Assembly: GCA_963747595.1 (NCBI GenBank)
Contig: CAVVFO010000001.1
Coordinates: 186,001-250,000, forward strand
Direction: 5' to 3'
Length of the DNA: 64,000 nt
Source: Oleiagrimonas sp963747595
GTDB taxonomy: Bacteria > Pseudomonadota > Gammaproteobacteria > Xanthomonadales > Rhodanobacteraceae
Part shown: piece by piece, positions 10,696 to 19,888 of the stretch
Numbering within the stretch: the stretch's first letter is position 1
Layout of the letters: each line of letters starts with the position of its first letter
Position numbers and translations under genes: made by a program
Notes under the pieces: model-generated
Databases searched by the model: none
What the model saw: only the letters and a program-made list of their open reading frames with translations
Told to the model about the DNA's origin: nothing

Positions 10696-11741
10696 ATGTT
10701 CAAGAAGTTTCGCGGGCTTTTTTCTAACGATATTTCCATCGATCTCGGCACGGCCAACACGTTGATCTACGTGCGTGGCCAGGGGATTGTCCTCAACGAG
10801 CCATCGGTGGTGGCCATCCGCCAGGAGCGCGGCCCGGGCGGCCCGCGAGCCGTGGCAGCCGTGGGGGGGCAGCCAAGCGCATGCTGGGACGCACGCCGGG
10901 TAACATCGTCACGGTGCGGCCGATGAAGGATGGCGTGATCGCCGACTTCACCATGACCGAGGCGATGCTGCAGCATTTCATCAAGCAGGTGCACAAGTCG
11001 CGCATGCTGCGGCCCAGCCCGCGCGTGCTGGTGTGCGTGCCGTGCGGCTCCACGCAGGTCGAGCGCCGCGCCATCAAGGAATCGGCCGAAAGCGCCGGCG
11101 CGCGCGACGTGTTCCTGATCGAGGAGCCGATGGCCGCGGCCATCGGCGCCGGCATCCCGGTGCATGAGGCGCGTGGCTCGATGGTGCTTGACGTGGGGGG
11201 CGGCACCTCCGAGGTGGCGGTGATCTCGCTCAACGGCATCGTCTATTCGCAGTCGGTGCGCACCGGCGGTGACCGTTTCGACGAGGCCATCATCAACTAT
11301 GTGCGGCGCAGCCACGGCACGCTGATCGGCGAGTCCACGGCCGAGCGCATCAAGCTGGAGATCGGCTGTGCCTATTCGCAGAGCGAGGTGCGCGAGATCG
11401 AGATTTCCGGACGCAATCTGGCCGAGGGCGTGCCGCGCATGTTCACCATCAACTCCAACGAAGTGCTGGAAGCGCTGCACGAGCCCCTCTCCGGCATCTG
11501 TGCCGCGGTGAAATCGGCACTGGAGCAGACCCCGCCGGAACTGTGTTCCGACGTGGCCGAGCGCGGCATCGTGCTCACCGGCGGCGGCGCGCTGCTGCGT
11601 GATCTGGATCGTCTGGTGTCCGAGGAAACCGGTCTGCACGTGCAGGTGGCAGACGATCCGCTGACCTGCGTGGCCCGCGGTGGCGGCAAGGCCCTGGAAC
11701 TGATCGACCAGCACGGCAGCGACTTCTTCGCCGGCGAATAA
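10696..11741 (+). CDS. mreB: Rod-shape-determining protein MreB, with an apparent -1 frameshift
   Basis: The N-terminal part (10696 onward: MFKKFRGLFSNDISIDLGTA) and the rest (from RMLGRTPGNIVTVRPMKDG) are both unmistakable MreB but lie in different frames. The break is at a run of seven G (10863-10869): one extra G would give VGGAAKRMLG, restore the frame and yield 348 residues, the usual MreB length. Actin-fold nucleotide loops are intact (DLGTANT, VLDVGGGTSEVAV, TGGGALLRDLD). MreB filaments guide the lateral-wall synthesis machine under the inner membrane. Because mreB is normally essential in rods, a homopolymer sequencing error is the likeliest cause, but a real mutation is not excluded. 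Confidence 0.9.
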
Positions 11742-11801
11742 GATGCGTTTCATGTCCCGCGCCATCCGACCGCTTGCCGGAGCGCGGAAAAGGACATGGG
11801 C

Positions 11802-12725
11802 ATGAAAGCCGAGGGTGCGACGCTGTTTTCCGCCTCCATGGCGGGCACGCTGCGTCTCATGGCGTACATGGCGGCGGCCTGCGTGCTGATGGTGCTGGAT
11901 TACCGCAACCACTGGCTGCAGAACGTGCGCTACGAGGCCGCCGTGGCCGTGGTGCAACCGCTGTATCACCTCGCGGGACTGCCCGCGGACGGATTCCACG
12001 CGGCGCGCGTCGCGTTCGCCAACCGCGAACGCCTGACTCGCGACAACCGGCAACTGCGCGAATCGCTGCTGCTGGCCAATGCGCGACTCAACCGCATGCG
12101 CGCGGTGGCGCGGCAGAACCAGCGCCTGAAGCAGCTCCTGGATACCCGGCACAGTCTGGACATGCGCGTGCAGCTGGCGCGGTTGATCGATGTCGATGTG
12201 GGTGCGTTCGGCAACCGCATCGTGCTCAATGTGGGCGCCAATCAGGGGGTCACTGCGGGGCAGCCGGTGATCGATGCCAACGGTGTCATGGGCCAGGTGC
12301 AGGAGGTGTTGCCCGATACCAGCCAGGCCATGCTGATCACCGATCCGAACAGCGCGGTGCCGGTGACCGTGGAGCGCACCGGGCTGCGCAGTGTGGTCTA
12401 TGGTGGGCACGGCCTGCATCAGCTGGATCTGCCCGATATTCCCGTCACCGCGGATTTGCATGCCGGCGACAAGCTGGTGACGTCGGGCCTGGGCGGGCGC
12501 TTTCCGCCCGGTTTTCCGGTGGGCACGGTGCGCAAGGTCAGCACGGATCTGTCCGGCATGTTCCTGGATGCCAAGGCGACGCCAGCGGCGGCGCTGGCGC
12601 GCAGTGGCGATGTGTTGCTGCTGCGCGATCTGGCGCCGCCGGTGGGGCCGCCTGCTCCGGCGGCATCGGTGGGGCCACCGGCGCGCCTGGCGCCGTGGGC
12701 CGCGGGTGGAGAATCGAAACCATGA
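11802..12725 (+). CDS. mreC: Rod-shape-determining protein MreC
   Basis: About 307 residues. One N-terminal membrane anchor (about 12-35), a periplasmic coiled coil (about 60-110, rich in NRERLTRDNRQLRESLLLAN), then the MreC beta domain (GANQGVTAGQPVIDANGVMG, LITDPNSAVPV). A Pro/Ala-rich tail ends the protein. AAGGA stands seven bases before the ATG at 11802, while the ATG at 11796 is too close to it. MreC scaffolds MreD, PBP2 and RodA in the elongasome. Its stop overlaps the mreD start (ATGA). Confidence 0.95.
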   Translation: MKAEGATLFSASMAGTLRLMAYMAAACVLMVLDYRNHWLQNVRYEAAVAVVQPLYHLAGLPADGFHAARVAFANRERLTRDNRQLRESLLLANARLNRMRAVARQNQRLKQLLDTRHSLDMRVQLARLIDVDVGAFGNRIVLNVGANQGVTAGQPVIDANGVMGQVQEVLPDTSQAMLITDPNSAVPVTVERTGLRSVVYGGHGLHQLDLPDIPVTADLHAGDKLVTSGLGGRFPPGFPVGTVRKVSTDLSGMFLDAKATPAAALARSGDVLLLRDLAPPVGPPAPAASVGPPARLAPWAAGGESKP

Positions 12726-13213
12726 ATCGGCAACGTGTCGCCCGGTTGGTGTTCTTTTCCACGCTGCTGCTGTCGCTGCTGCTGATGCTGGTGCCATTGC
12801 CCGAGCCGCTGCGGCCGTTCAAGCCGTACTGGCCGGCACTGGTGCTGATCTACTGGTCGCTGGAATCGAGCGACCGGGTGACCCTGGGGTTGGCGTTCTG
12901 GGCCGGCCTGGCGGCGGACGTGGTGGACGGCGCCTTGCTGGGCGAACAGGCCCTCCGCCTCTTGGTGCTGGTGTTCCTGGTGCTCAGGTTTCGCCCGCGC
13001 TTGCGCTTTTTCCCCATGTGGCAGCAGGCACTGGCGGTGCTGGCCCTGCTGGTCAACGACCGTATCGTGCAAGTGGTGGTGCATGTCCTGGCGGGTGATC
13101 CGCTGCCCAGCGCCTGGTACTGGCTGGCACCGGTGGTGGGGGCGCTGTTGTGGCCGTTCGTGTTTCTGCTGCTGGACAGCTTGCGGGCCCGCCTGCGCAT
13201 GCACGAGGCATGA
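12722..13213 (+). CDS. mreD: Rod-shape-determining membrane protein MreD
   Basis: 163 residues, five to six hydrophobic segments with short loops, the size and pattern of MreD. The Lys-Pro-Tyr-Trp-Pro motif (FKPYWPALVLIYW) near the second helix and LAADVVDGALLGEQAL are family features. Integral inner-membrane partner of MreC. Starts in an ATGA overlap with mreC and ends in another with mrdA, showing tight translational coupling. Confidence 0.93.
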   Translation: MNRQRVARLVFFSTLLLSLLLMLVPLPEPLRPFKPYWPALVLIYWSLESSDRVTLGLAFWAGLAADVVDGALLGEQALRLLVLVFLVLRFRPRLRFFPMWQQALAVLALLVNDRIVQVVVHVLAGDPLPSAWYWLAPVVGALLWPFVFLLLDSLRARLRMHEA

Positions 13214-15108
13214 GCAGGCGGCGGCGGACATCGATCAAGGATCAGCGGCGCGAGTCGCATCTGTTCCGTGTCCGTGCATTCAGTGGCTTCGCGCTGATCC
13301 TCCTGTGCATGCTGGTGCTGGCGGGACGGTTCGTCTATCTGCAGGTGATGCAGCACGCCGAATACACGGTGCAGTCGGAACACAACCGGGTGCGTCTGCG
13401 GCGGCTGCAACCGGCACGCGGCCTGATCTATGACCGTCACGGCACCGTGCTGGCCGACAACGTGCCGGCGTTCCGCCTGGATGTGATCCCCGAGCGGGTC
13501 AAGCACATGAACGCCATGCTCGAGCGGCTGCGTCGCTACGTGCCGTTGAGCCCGTCCGAGATCAGCGATTTCAGGCACAGCCTGAAGCAGCACCGCGCGT
13601 TTCAGAGCGTGCCGCTGAAGCTGCATCTGAACGAGGACGAGATCGACCGGTTCGCAGTCAACCGCTGGCGCTTTCCCGGCGTGGATGTGGTGCCGTACCT
13701 GACGCGGCACTATCCGCTGGGGGCGCTGTTTGCGCATTCGGTGGGGTACGTGGGGCGCATCAACGACCGTGAGCTGCAAAGCGCCGATCCCTCGCTCTAC
13801 GATGCCTCCTCGCATATCGGCAAGAGCGGTATCGAGCAATATGACGAAAAGCGTCTGCACGGTAAACCGGGATATCAGTTGGTGGAGGTCAATGCCGACC
13901 AGCGTGTGCAGCGGGTGCTGGAAACCCATCCCCCCACGTCGGGACAGAGCATCTATCTGACCCTGGACGCCAAGCTGCAGAAGGCGGCGTACAAGGCGTT
14001 TCATGGCCGCGCCGGCGCCGCAGTGGCGATCGATCCGCGCAACGGTCAGGTGCTGGCGCTGGTCAGCGTGCCCAGTTACGACCCCAATCTGTTCGTGGGC
14101 GGCATCAGTTCCGTGGATTATCGTGCGCTGCTGCACGATCCGCACAAGCCGCTGCTGCATCGCGCCATCCGCGGGCGCTATCCGCCGGGCTCCACGGTCA
14201 AGCCGTTCATCGGGCTGGGCGGGCTGGAGCTGGGGTTGCGCACGCCCAGCGACACGGTGATGTCCACCGGCATCTTCCATATTCCGGGACAGTCGCGCGG
14301 CTACCGCGACGATCAACGCGGCGGTGCCGGACGCGTGGATCTGGTGCAGGCCATCGCCAAATCGGTCAATACGTATTTCTACAAGCTGGCCCTGGACATG
14401 GGCATCGACCGCTTCAGCCACTGGATGGCGCGGTTCGGATTCGGCAAGCCCACGGGCATCGATCTCGAGGGCGAAGGCGGGGGCGTGCTGCCGTCGCGCG
14501 CCTGGAAGCGAGCGCATCGGCATCAGCCGTGGTATCCGGGCGAAACCGTGATTGCCGGCATCGGCCAGGGGTATTGGGTGGTCACGCCGTTGCAGCTGGC
14601 GCATGCGGCGGCCACCATGGCCAATCATGGCGTGCCGTATCGTCCGCACCTGTTGCTGGCCACACGCAACGGTGTCGACGGCAAGCGGCGGAATATGCCG
14701 GCCGTGAAGGCGGGGGCATCCCTGGTGGATAACGAGACGGACTGGCAGACGGTGCTGCAGGGCATGATCAATGTGGTCAACGGGGGCCCGGGCACGACCG
14801 CGCGGGGCCTGGGCAAGGGCTTTCCCTATGTGATCGCGGGCAAGACCGGCACGGCGGAGCGTTATTCCCGTACCACCAAGGCCTACCAGAGCCACAGCAA
14901 TCTGGCGGCGCTGGCCAAGCGTCATCGCGCCCTGTTCGAGGCCTTCACGCCCGCCGAGCATGCGCGCATCGCGGTGGCCGTGGTGCTGGAGGCGGGTGCC
15001 TGGGGCGGCTCGTCCGCCGGCCCCATCGCGCGCCGTATCCTCGATGCCTGGGCCAGGGAGCAGGGGCTGCCGGACGACACCAGCGACGAACGGCCGCTGA
15101 CGCCATGA
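13210..15108 (+). CDS. mrdA: Peptidoglycan D,D-transpeptidase PBP2 (elongation-specific)
   Basis: 632 residues from the ATG that overlaps the mreD stop. One N-terminal membrane anchor (about 23-46), then the PBP dimerisation domain (RRLQPARGLIYDRHG), then the transpeptidase domain with all three motifs: STVK at 328-331 (catalytic Ser), SVN at 385-387 and KTG at 545-547. It cross-links new peptidoglycan during elongation in the periplasm, partnered with RodA. Target of amdinocillin-type beta-lactams in the family. Overlaps rodA by ATGA. Confidence 0.97.
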   Translation: MSRRRRTSIKDQRRESHLFRVRAFSGFALILLCMLVLAGRFVYLQVMQHAEYTVQSEHNRVRLRRLQPARGLIYDRHGTVLADNVPAFRLDVIPERVKHMNAMLERLRRYVPLSPSEISDFRHSLKQHRAFQSVPLKLHLNEDEIDRFAVNRWRFPGVDVVPYLTRHYPLGALFAHSVGYVGRINDRELQSADPSLYDASSHIGKSGIEQYDEKRLHGKPGYQLVEVNADQRVQRVLETHPPTSGQSIYLTLDAKLQKAAYKAFHGRAGAAVAIDPRNGQVLALVSVPSYDPNLFVGGISSVDYRALLHDPHKPLLHRAIRGRYPPGSTVKPFIGLGGLELGLRTPSDTVMSTGIFHIPGQSRGYRDDQRGGAGRVDLVQAIAKSVNTYFYKLALDMGIDRFSHWMARFGFGKPTGIDLEGEGGGVLPSRAWKRAHRHQPWYPGETVIAGIGQGYWVVTPLQLAHAAATMANHGVPYRPHLLLATRNGVDGKRRNMPAVKAGASLVDNETDWQTVLQGMINVVNGGPGTTARGLGKGFPYVIAGKTGTAERYSRTTKAYQSHSNLAALAKRHRALFEAFTPAEHARIAVAVVLEAGAWGGSSAGPIARRILDAWAREQGLPDDTSDERPLTP

Positions 15109-16220
15109 TCGGCGCGATGACATCACGCCTGCGACGCTTCTCGCTGCGCATCTGGTCGCGACCACGGCTGGATCTGCCGCTGATCGGCGCGTTGTTCCTG
15201 CTGGCGATGGTGGGGCTGGCGACACTGTACAGCGCTGGCGACGGGAGCCTGCATCTGGTGGTCGGCCAGGCGCTGCGCTTTGCCCTGGGCGGCGCGATGC
15301 TGCTGCTGGTGTCGCGCATCCCGCCCACCACGCTGCGCACCTGGACACCGTGGCTGTACGCGTTCAGCACCGCCCTGCTGCTGGTGGTGGCGGTGATCGG
15401 CGAGGGGCAGGGTGCCAACCGCTGGCTGAATCTGGGCGTGGTGCGCTTTCAGCCCTCGGAACTGCTGAAGCTGACCATGCCCATGATGATCGCCTGGTAT
15501 CTGCATCCGCGGCAGCTGCCGCCGTCGTGGAAGCACATCGCCATGGTGGGCGTGCTGATTGCCGTTCCTGCGGGGCTGATTGCCGAGCAGCCGGATCTGG
15601 GCACGGCACTGCTGGTGGCGGCTGCCGGCGCCTTCGCGCTGTTCCTGTCCGGCATGCGCTGGTGGCGCATCGCCCTGCTGCTGGCGCTGGTGGCCGCGGC
15701 GGCGCCGGTGGGCTGGCACTTCATGCACGATTACCAGCGCCAGCGCGTGCTTACCTTCCTCAACCCGGCCTCCGACCCGCTGGGAGCCGGCTGGCACATC
15801 ATCCAGTCGAAGATCGCGGTAGGCTCGGGTGGCGTCTTCGGCAAGGGCTGGCGTCATGGCACGCAGTCGCGGCTGGAGTTCCTGCCCGAACACACCACCG
15901 ATTTCATCTTCGCGGTGTTCGGCGAGGAGTTCGGGCTCATCGGCGCGCTGGGCCTGCTGGCGCTGTACCTGTTCATCATCGGGCGCAGCCTGTGGATCGC
16001 CGCGCAAGCGCGCGATACCTACTCCCGCTTGTTGTGCGGCGCCATCGCCATGAGCTTCTTCGTCTATGTCATGGTCAATGGCGGCATGATCACCGGCCTG
16101 CTGCCCGTGGTCGGTGTGCCGTTGCCTCTGATCAGCTACGGCGGCACGTCGGCGGTCAGTCTCCTGACCGGTTTCGGCGTGCTGATGTCCATCTATTCGC
16201 ACCGCAAGATGCTGACCTAG
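15105..16220 (+). CDS. rodA: Peptidoglycan glycosyltransferase RodA (SEDS family)
   Basis: 371 residues, about ten membrane helices. SEDS features include FQPSELLKLTMP, FLPEHTTDFIFAVFGEEFG, and the C-terminal GVPLPLISYGGTS. RodA polymerises lipid II into glycan strands with PBP2. Starts inside the mrdA stop (ATGA). It is the last gene of the tightly coupled mreB-rodA unit; about 130 bp separate it from the next gene. Confidence 0.97.
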   Translation: MIGAMTSRLRRFSLRIWSRPRLDLPLIGALFLLAMVGLATLYSAGDGSLHLVVGQALRFALGGAMLLLVSRIPPTTLRTWTPWLYAFSTALLLVVAVIGEGQGANRWLNLGVVRFQPSELLKLTMPMMIAWYLHPRQLPPSWKHIAMVGVLIAVPAGLIAEQPDLGTALLVAAAGAFALFLSGMRWWRIALLLALVAAAAPVGWHFMHDYQRQRVLTFLNPASDPLGAGWHIIQSKIAVGSGGVFGKGWRHGTQSRLEFLPEHTTDFIFAVFGEEFGLIGALGLLALYLFIIGRSLWIAAQARDTYSRLLCGAIAMSFFVYVMVNGGMITGLLPVVGVPLPLISYGGTSAVSLLTGFGVLMSIYSHRKMLT

Positions 16221-16349
16221 GGCTGGAAGCTTTCTGCCGCCCTCGCTCCCGGCCGTGACACGGGAGCTCATCAGGATCCGGGTGTCACTTGAAGGATGCA
16301 TGATCAGCGCGCAAGCTGGGCCTTGAGCTGGTTGCGCGGGTTTCGTCCG

Positions 16350-17684
16350 ATGGGTAGCAAAGCACTTGCCTACGTCTTGCTCGCGGTACTTCTGTCGTTT
16401 TCTGCCGCAGCGTCGCCGCAGTCGTACAGTCCATCGTCGCTGCAGCTGCTGCACGCCATCCGGCAGCAGCCGACACTGCTGGCCCGCTACGTGTATCTGC
16501 AGGACAGGATGCCGTCGTTGTCTGCGGCCGATCAGCGCCTGGCTGGCCAGTTCCTGTCGTTTTCGCAGGATGAGCTGGGCCTTTATACCCAGGCGGTCCT
16601 GAGCTTCCCGCTGCAGGCAAGGCTGCCGAGGGACCTGACGCTGCCGGATACGGCGCACTGGGTGGCGAAGGATGCCGTTACGGCCATCACCCGCCGCGCC
16701 CGTGGCCGGCATATCGTGATGATCAACGAGGCGCACCACAACGCCCATACGCGTGAGCTGACCCTTGCGTTGTTGCCGCATCTGCGGGCGCTCGGATTCA
16801 AGTACTTCGCGGCCGAGGCGCTGACCGACAATGATCCGGGGCTGATGCAGCGGGGATACCCCACCATTGCCAGCGGGACCGAATACATGCGTGAACCGGT
16901 CTATGGCGATATCGTGCGGGAGGCCATCCGGCTGGGCTTCACCATCGTGCCCTACGACTTCGACAGCGGCCTGGGCCAGGCGCGGGAAAACGCACAAGCC
17001 GAAAATCTGTATCGCGCGGTGTTCGCCAAGGATCCCCAGGCGCGTCTGGTGGTGCACGCAGGGTATGCACATATCGACAAGGCTCCAGGCCGCCTCGGAC
17101 AGATCAAGCCGATGGCCATGCAGTTGCGGGCGCGCACCGGATTCGACCCCCTGAGTATCGATCAGACCGAGTTCCTGGAAACCGGCTGGAACAGCGCGGA
17201 TGCCTATCATCGGCTGATTGGCGCGTTTCCCACCGATGTGCCGGAAGTATTCGTCAATCGTTCCAGCGGCACGACGTGGAGCGACCGCCCGCAGCTGTAC
17301 GACATGAACGTCGTGCTGCCGCGCGCGCTCGACATGCGTGCGTTCAACGAATACCACAGGACAATCCGGGTCGACGACGGCACGCGTTTTTCGTTTACTG
17401 CGCCGGCGCGCGACCAGCTGTTCCGGCCGAACTGGCTCACGCTGGGGGGGCAACGTCGGCCATTCGATATCAGCAGCAGAGTGTGCCGCGAGCATATTCC
17501 CTGCGTGGTCGAGGCCCGTCACGCCGATGAGGTAACCGATGCAATCCCGGCCGATCGTTTTGCGTTCATGCGCGCCAATTCCTCCACCAGGCTTTATCTG
17601 CGCCCCGGCCGTTACCGCCTTCGCGCGGTCGACGTGAATGACAAGACGCTCTCCACCCGGCCCATTCGGATCGCGCAGCACTGA
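16350..17684 (+). CDS. Secreted protein of unknown function (EreA/ChaN/Tiki-like core)
   Basis: About 444 residues from the ATG at 16350, which begins a clear signal peptide (MGSKALAYVLLAVLLSFSAA). An in-frame ATG at 16296 lies directly on its GAAGG and lacks a signal-like start. The core has a Glu/His cluster (VMINEAHHNAHTREL), a later FAAEAL, and RLVVHAGYAHIDKA, a pattern resembling the erythromycin-esterase/ChaN/TIKI superfamily, which often carries conserved Glu and His. A C-terminal beta-rich region (about 330-444) follows. It sits between rodA and mltB, in a cell-wall block, but nothing shows a wall function. Function unassigned. Confidence 0.7.
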   Translation: MGSKALAYVLLAVLLSFSAAASPQSYSPSSLQLLHAIRQQPTLLARYVYLQDRMPSLSAADQRLAGQFLSFSQDELGLYTQAVLSFPLQARLPRDLTLPDTAHWVAKDAVTAITRRARGRHIVMINEAHHNAHTRELTLALLPHLRALGFKYFAAEALTDNDPGLMQRGYPTIASGTEYMREPVYGDIVREAIRLGFTIVPYDFDSGLGQARENAQAENLYRAVFAKDPQARLVVHAGYAHIDKAPGRLGQIKPMAMQLRARTGFDPLSIDQTEFLETGWNSADAYHRLIGAFPTDVPEVFVNRSSGTTWSDRPQLYDMNVVLPRALDMRAFNEYHRTIRVDDGTRFSFTAPARDQLFRPNWLTLGGQRRPFDISSRVCREHIPCVVEARHADEVTDAIPADRFAFMRANSSTRLYLRPGRYRLRAVDVNDKTLSTRPIRIAQH

Positions 17685-17846
17685 CAGTCGGCATGCGGGA
17701 GGTGTGCCCGCCACGGTCTTCGCAACGCTCCATTGCGAGGATGTACCACAGCGTTTGTGCGGGCGCGCACACCTCGGGGCTTTCAACTTTTTGCCGGACT
17801 GCTAGGCTAACGGCGTCTTTTGCAGCGCGCGCGGAACCCACTGCCG

Positions 17847-18851
17847 ATGTCTCCTTTCATGCGTCTTCTGGCCGTCCCGGCCCTGTTGCTGGGCCTGGTG
17901 CCCGTGGCCGGTGCGCACGCGCATCCGGGGCAGGCCAAGCTGGTGCACCAGGTCGTTGCTGCGACCGGCAAGAGTGCCGCGCAGCTCAACGCGCTGCTGG
18001 ACGGCGCGCACAAGCAGCAGAGCATCCTGGATGCAATGAACCGGCCGGCTGAATCCAAATCCTGGAAGGAGTACCGGCCCATCTTCATGACGCAGACGCG
18101 CATCGACGACGGGGTCGCGTTCTACCGCCAGCACCAGAAACTGCTCGAACGCATCGGCGCGCAGTACAACGTGGATCCGGCCTACCTGGTGGCCATTCTC
18201 GGCGTGGAAACCAATTACGGCCGCATCACCGGCCACTACAAGGTGCTCGATGCGCTGGTCACGCTGGGTTTCTACTACCCCTCGCGCGGCAAGTTTTTCC
18301 GCGCCCAGCTGAAGACGTTGCTGGAGCTGCCGCGGGACAAGCTGGGTGGGCCGCTGGATTCACTGACCGGTTCCTACGCCGGTGCCCAGGGCTGGCCGCA
18401 ATTCATGCCGGACAGCATCCGCGCGTTCGGCGTGGATCAAAACCACGACGGGCGCATCGACCTGCACGATTCGCTGCCCGATATCCTGGGGAGCGTGGCC
18501 AACTATTTCCACGCGCATGGCTGGGCCCCGCACCAGCCGGTGAGCGCGCGCGTGCAGGTGGATGCCGATGCACATCCGGTCAGCGCCAAGGGCAGCAAGC
18601 CGCGCCAGCCGCTGGAGCAGTTCGAGGCGTGGGGCTACGCGCCTGCACGTCACATCAACCCCGGCCTGCCCAGCACCCTGCTGAGTCTGGATGGTGCGGA
18701 CGGGCCCCAGCACTGGCTGACATTCCACAATTTCTACGTCATCACGCGCTACAACCGAAGTCCCATGTACGCCATGGTGGTGCACCAGCTCGCCGAGGCC
18801 ATCACGGCGGCCAACCAGCACGGGGCTGACACTGCGCAACAGGCTCCATGA
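17847..18851 (+). CDS. mltB: Membrane/periplasmic lytic murein transglycosylase B
   Basis: About 334 residues from the ATG at 17847, giving a signal peptide (MRLLAVPALLLGLVPVAGAHA). The SLT/MltB domain has catalytic E121 in ILGVETNYGR, followed by YYPSRGKFFRAQL and GSYAGAQGWPQFMPDS. It cleaves glycan strands between MurNAc and GlcNAc to give 1,6-anhydro ends. No lipobox is visible, so it is probably a soluble periplasmic form. An alternative ATG lies at 17859. Its TGA overlaps the rlpA start (ATGA). Confidence 0.93.
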   Translation: MSPFMRLLAVPALLLGLVPVAGAHAHPGQAKLVHQVVAATGKSAAQLNALLDGAHKQQSILDAMNRPAESKSWKEYRPIFMTQTRIDDGVAFYRQHQKLLERIGAQYNVDPAYLVAILGVETNYGRITGHYKVLDALVTLGFYYPSRGKFFRAQLKTLLELPRDKLGGPLDSLTGSYAGAQGWPQFMPDSIRAFGVDQNHDGRIDLHDSLPDILGSVANYFHAHGWAPHQPVSARVQVDADAHPVSAKGSKPRQPLEQFEAWGYAPARHINPGLPSTLLSLDGADGPQHWLTFHNFYVITRYNRSPMYAMVVHQLAEAITAANQHGADTAQQAP

Positions 18852-19783
18852 GCAGGTGGGCGTGGGCGATCGCCGGATCGGCGCTGCTGGCACTGGCCGG
18901 CTGTGCCGGGCAGCATGCCCGGCCGGCACGGCACGCCGCGCAGCCGGGCACCTCCGCTCCGGGCAGCGCATCGAGCCATTCCGGGGCATCGCGGGGGCCG
19001 CGCGACAACCTGAACCTGCCGCAGTCGCAACGGTATCGTTTGCACCATGACACGGGGCCGGATGGCACCCACGTGGACATCAGCAAGCTTTCCGAACCGG
19101 TGCCGCGGCCCGAACCGCGCTCCAACTACGGCAATACATCGCCCTATACGGTGCTTGGCACCACCTACCATGTGCTGGCCAGCGACAAGAACTACGACAA
19201 GCGCGGCATCGCCTCCTGGTACGGGAGCAAGTTCAACGGCTACATGACTTCCAGTCTGGAGCCGTACGACATGTACAAGTTCACCGCGGCCAGCAAGACA
19301 CTGCCTCTTCCCAGCTGGGTGCGCGTGACCAACCTGAAGAATGACAAGAGCGTGATCGTGCGCGTCAACGATCGCGGCCCGTTCGTCGCCAATCGCCTGA
19401 TCGACCTGAGTTATGCCGCGGCAGTGCGCATCGGGATCTGGCCCAAGGGCACCGGCCTGGTGGAAGTGCAGGCGATCGATCCGCGACATCCGCAGGAACT
19501 GCCGGCGCCGCCCGTGGTCTCAACGCGCGATCACCCGGCGGGCAGCGCACACGCCATCTGGCTGCAGATCGGTGCATTTGCGGATACCGGCAACGCCGCG
19601 CGCGTGGCCGCGAAGCTGCGCCAGGCCCATCTGGGCCCGGTGCACACGTCGCGGGTCACGGTGCACGGCCGTCGCATCGAGCGCGTGCGGTTGGGCCCGT
19701 TCAGCGGTACCGCCGCCGTCGACCGGGCCTCGGCTGCCGTGGCGCGACTGGGTCTGCCGCAGCCGCAAGTCGCGGTAGACTAG
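18848..19783 (+). CDS. rlpA: RlpA-type lytic transglycosylase lipoprotein with SPOR domain
   Basis: 311 residues. Lipobox LALAGC puts the lipid on C19. A Pro/Ser/Ala-rich linker leads to the double-psi beta-barrel (about 117-205): RGIASWYGSKFNG, then SSLEPYDMYKFTAASKTLPLP, with E138 and D175 (VNDRGPF) at the expected catalytic positions. Residues about 235-311 form a SPOR domain that binds denuded septal glycan. In Pseudomonas RlpA cleaves such glycan at division. Overlaps mltB by ATGA. Confidence 0.94.
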   Translation: MSRWAWAIAGSALLALAGCAGQHARPARHAAQPGTSAPGSASSHSGASRGPRDNLNLPQSQRYRLHHDTGPDGTHVDISKLSEPVPRPEPRSNYGNTSPYTVLGTTYHVLASDKNYDKRGIASWYGSKFNGYMTSSLEPYDMYKFTAASKTLPLPSWVRVTNLKNDKSVIVRVNDRGPFVANRLIDLSYAAAVRIGIWPKGTGLVEVQAIDPRHPQELPAPPVVSTRDHPAGSAHAIWLQIGAFADTGNAARVAAKLRQAHLGPVHTSRVTVHGRRIERVRLGPFSGTAAVDRASAAVARLGLPQPQVAVD

Positions 19784-19888
19784 GCGGATTGTTTTTGCCC
19801 GCCGCTGTCGCGGGATGACTGTTTGCATGGCAGGTCCACGCGACCTGCATTCCTGATCCATCGAACCCCCATCGGAATAGTGTCCAAG

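Noticed and set aside
15123..17786. Minus-strand open frame of nearly 900 codons opposite rodA and the next gene
   Set aside because: Antisense shadow of rodA and the secreted protein; no start signal or domain.
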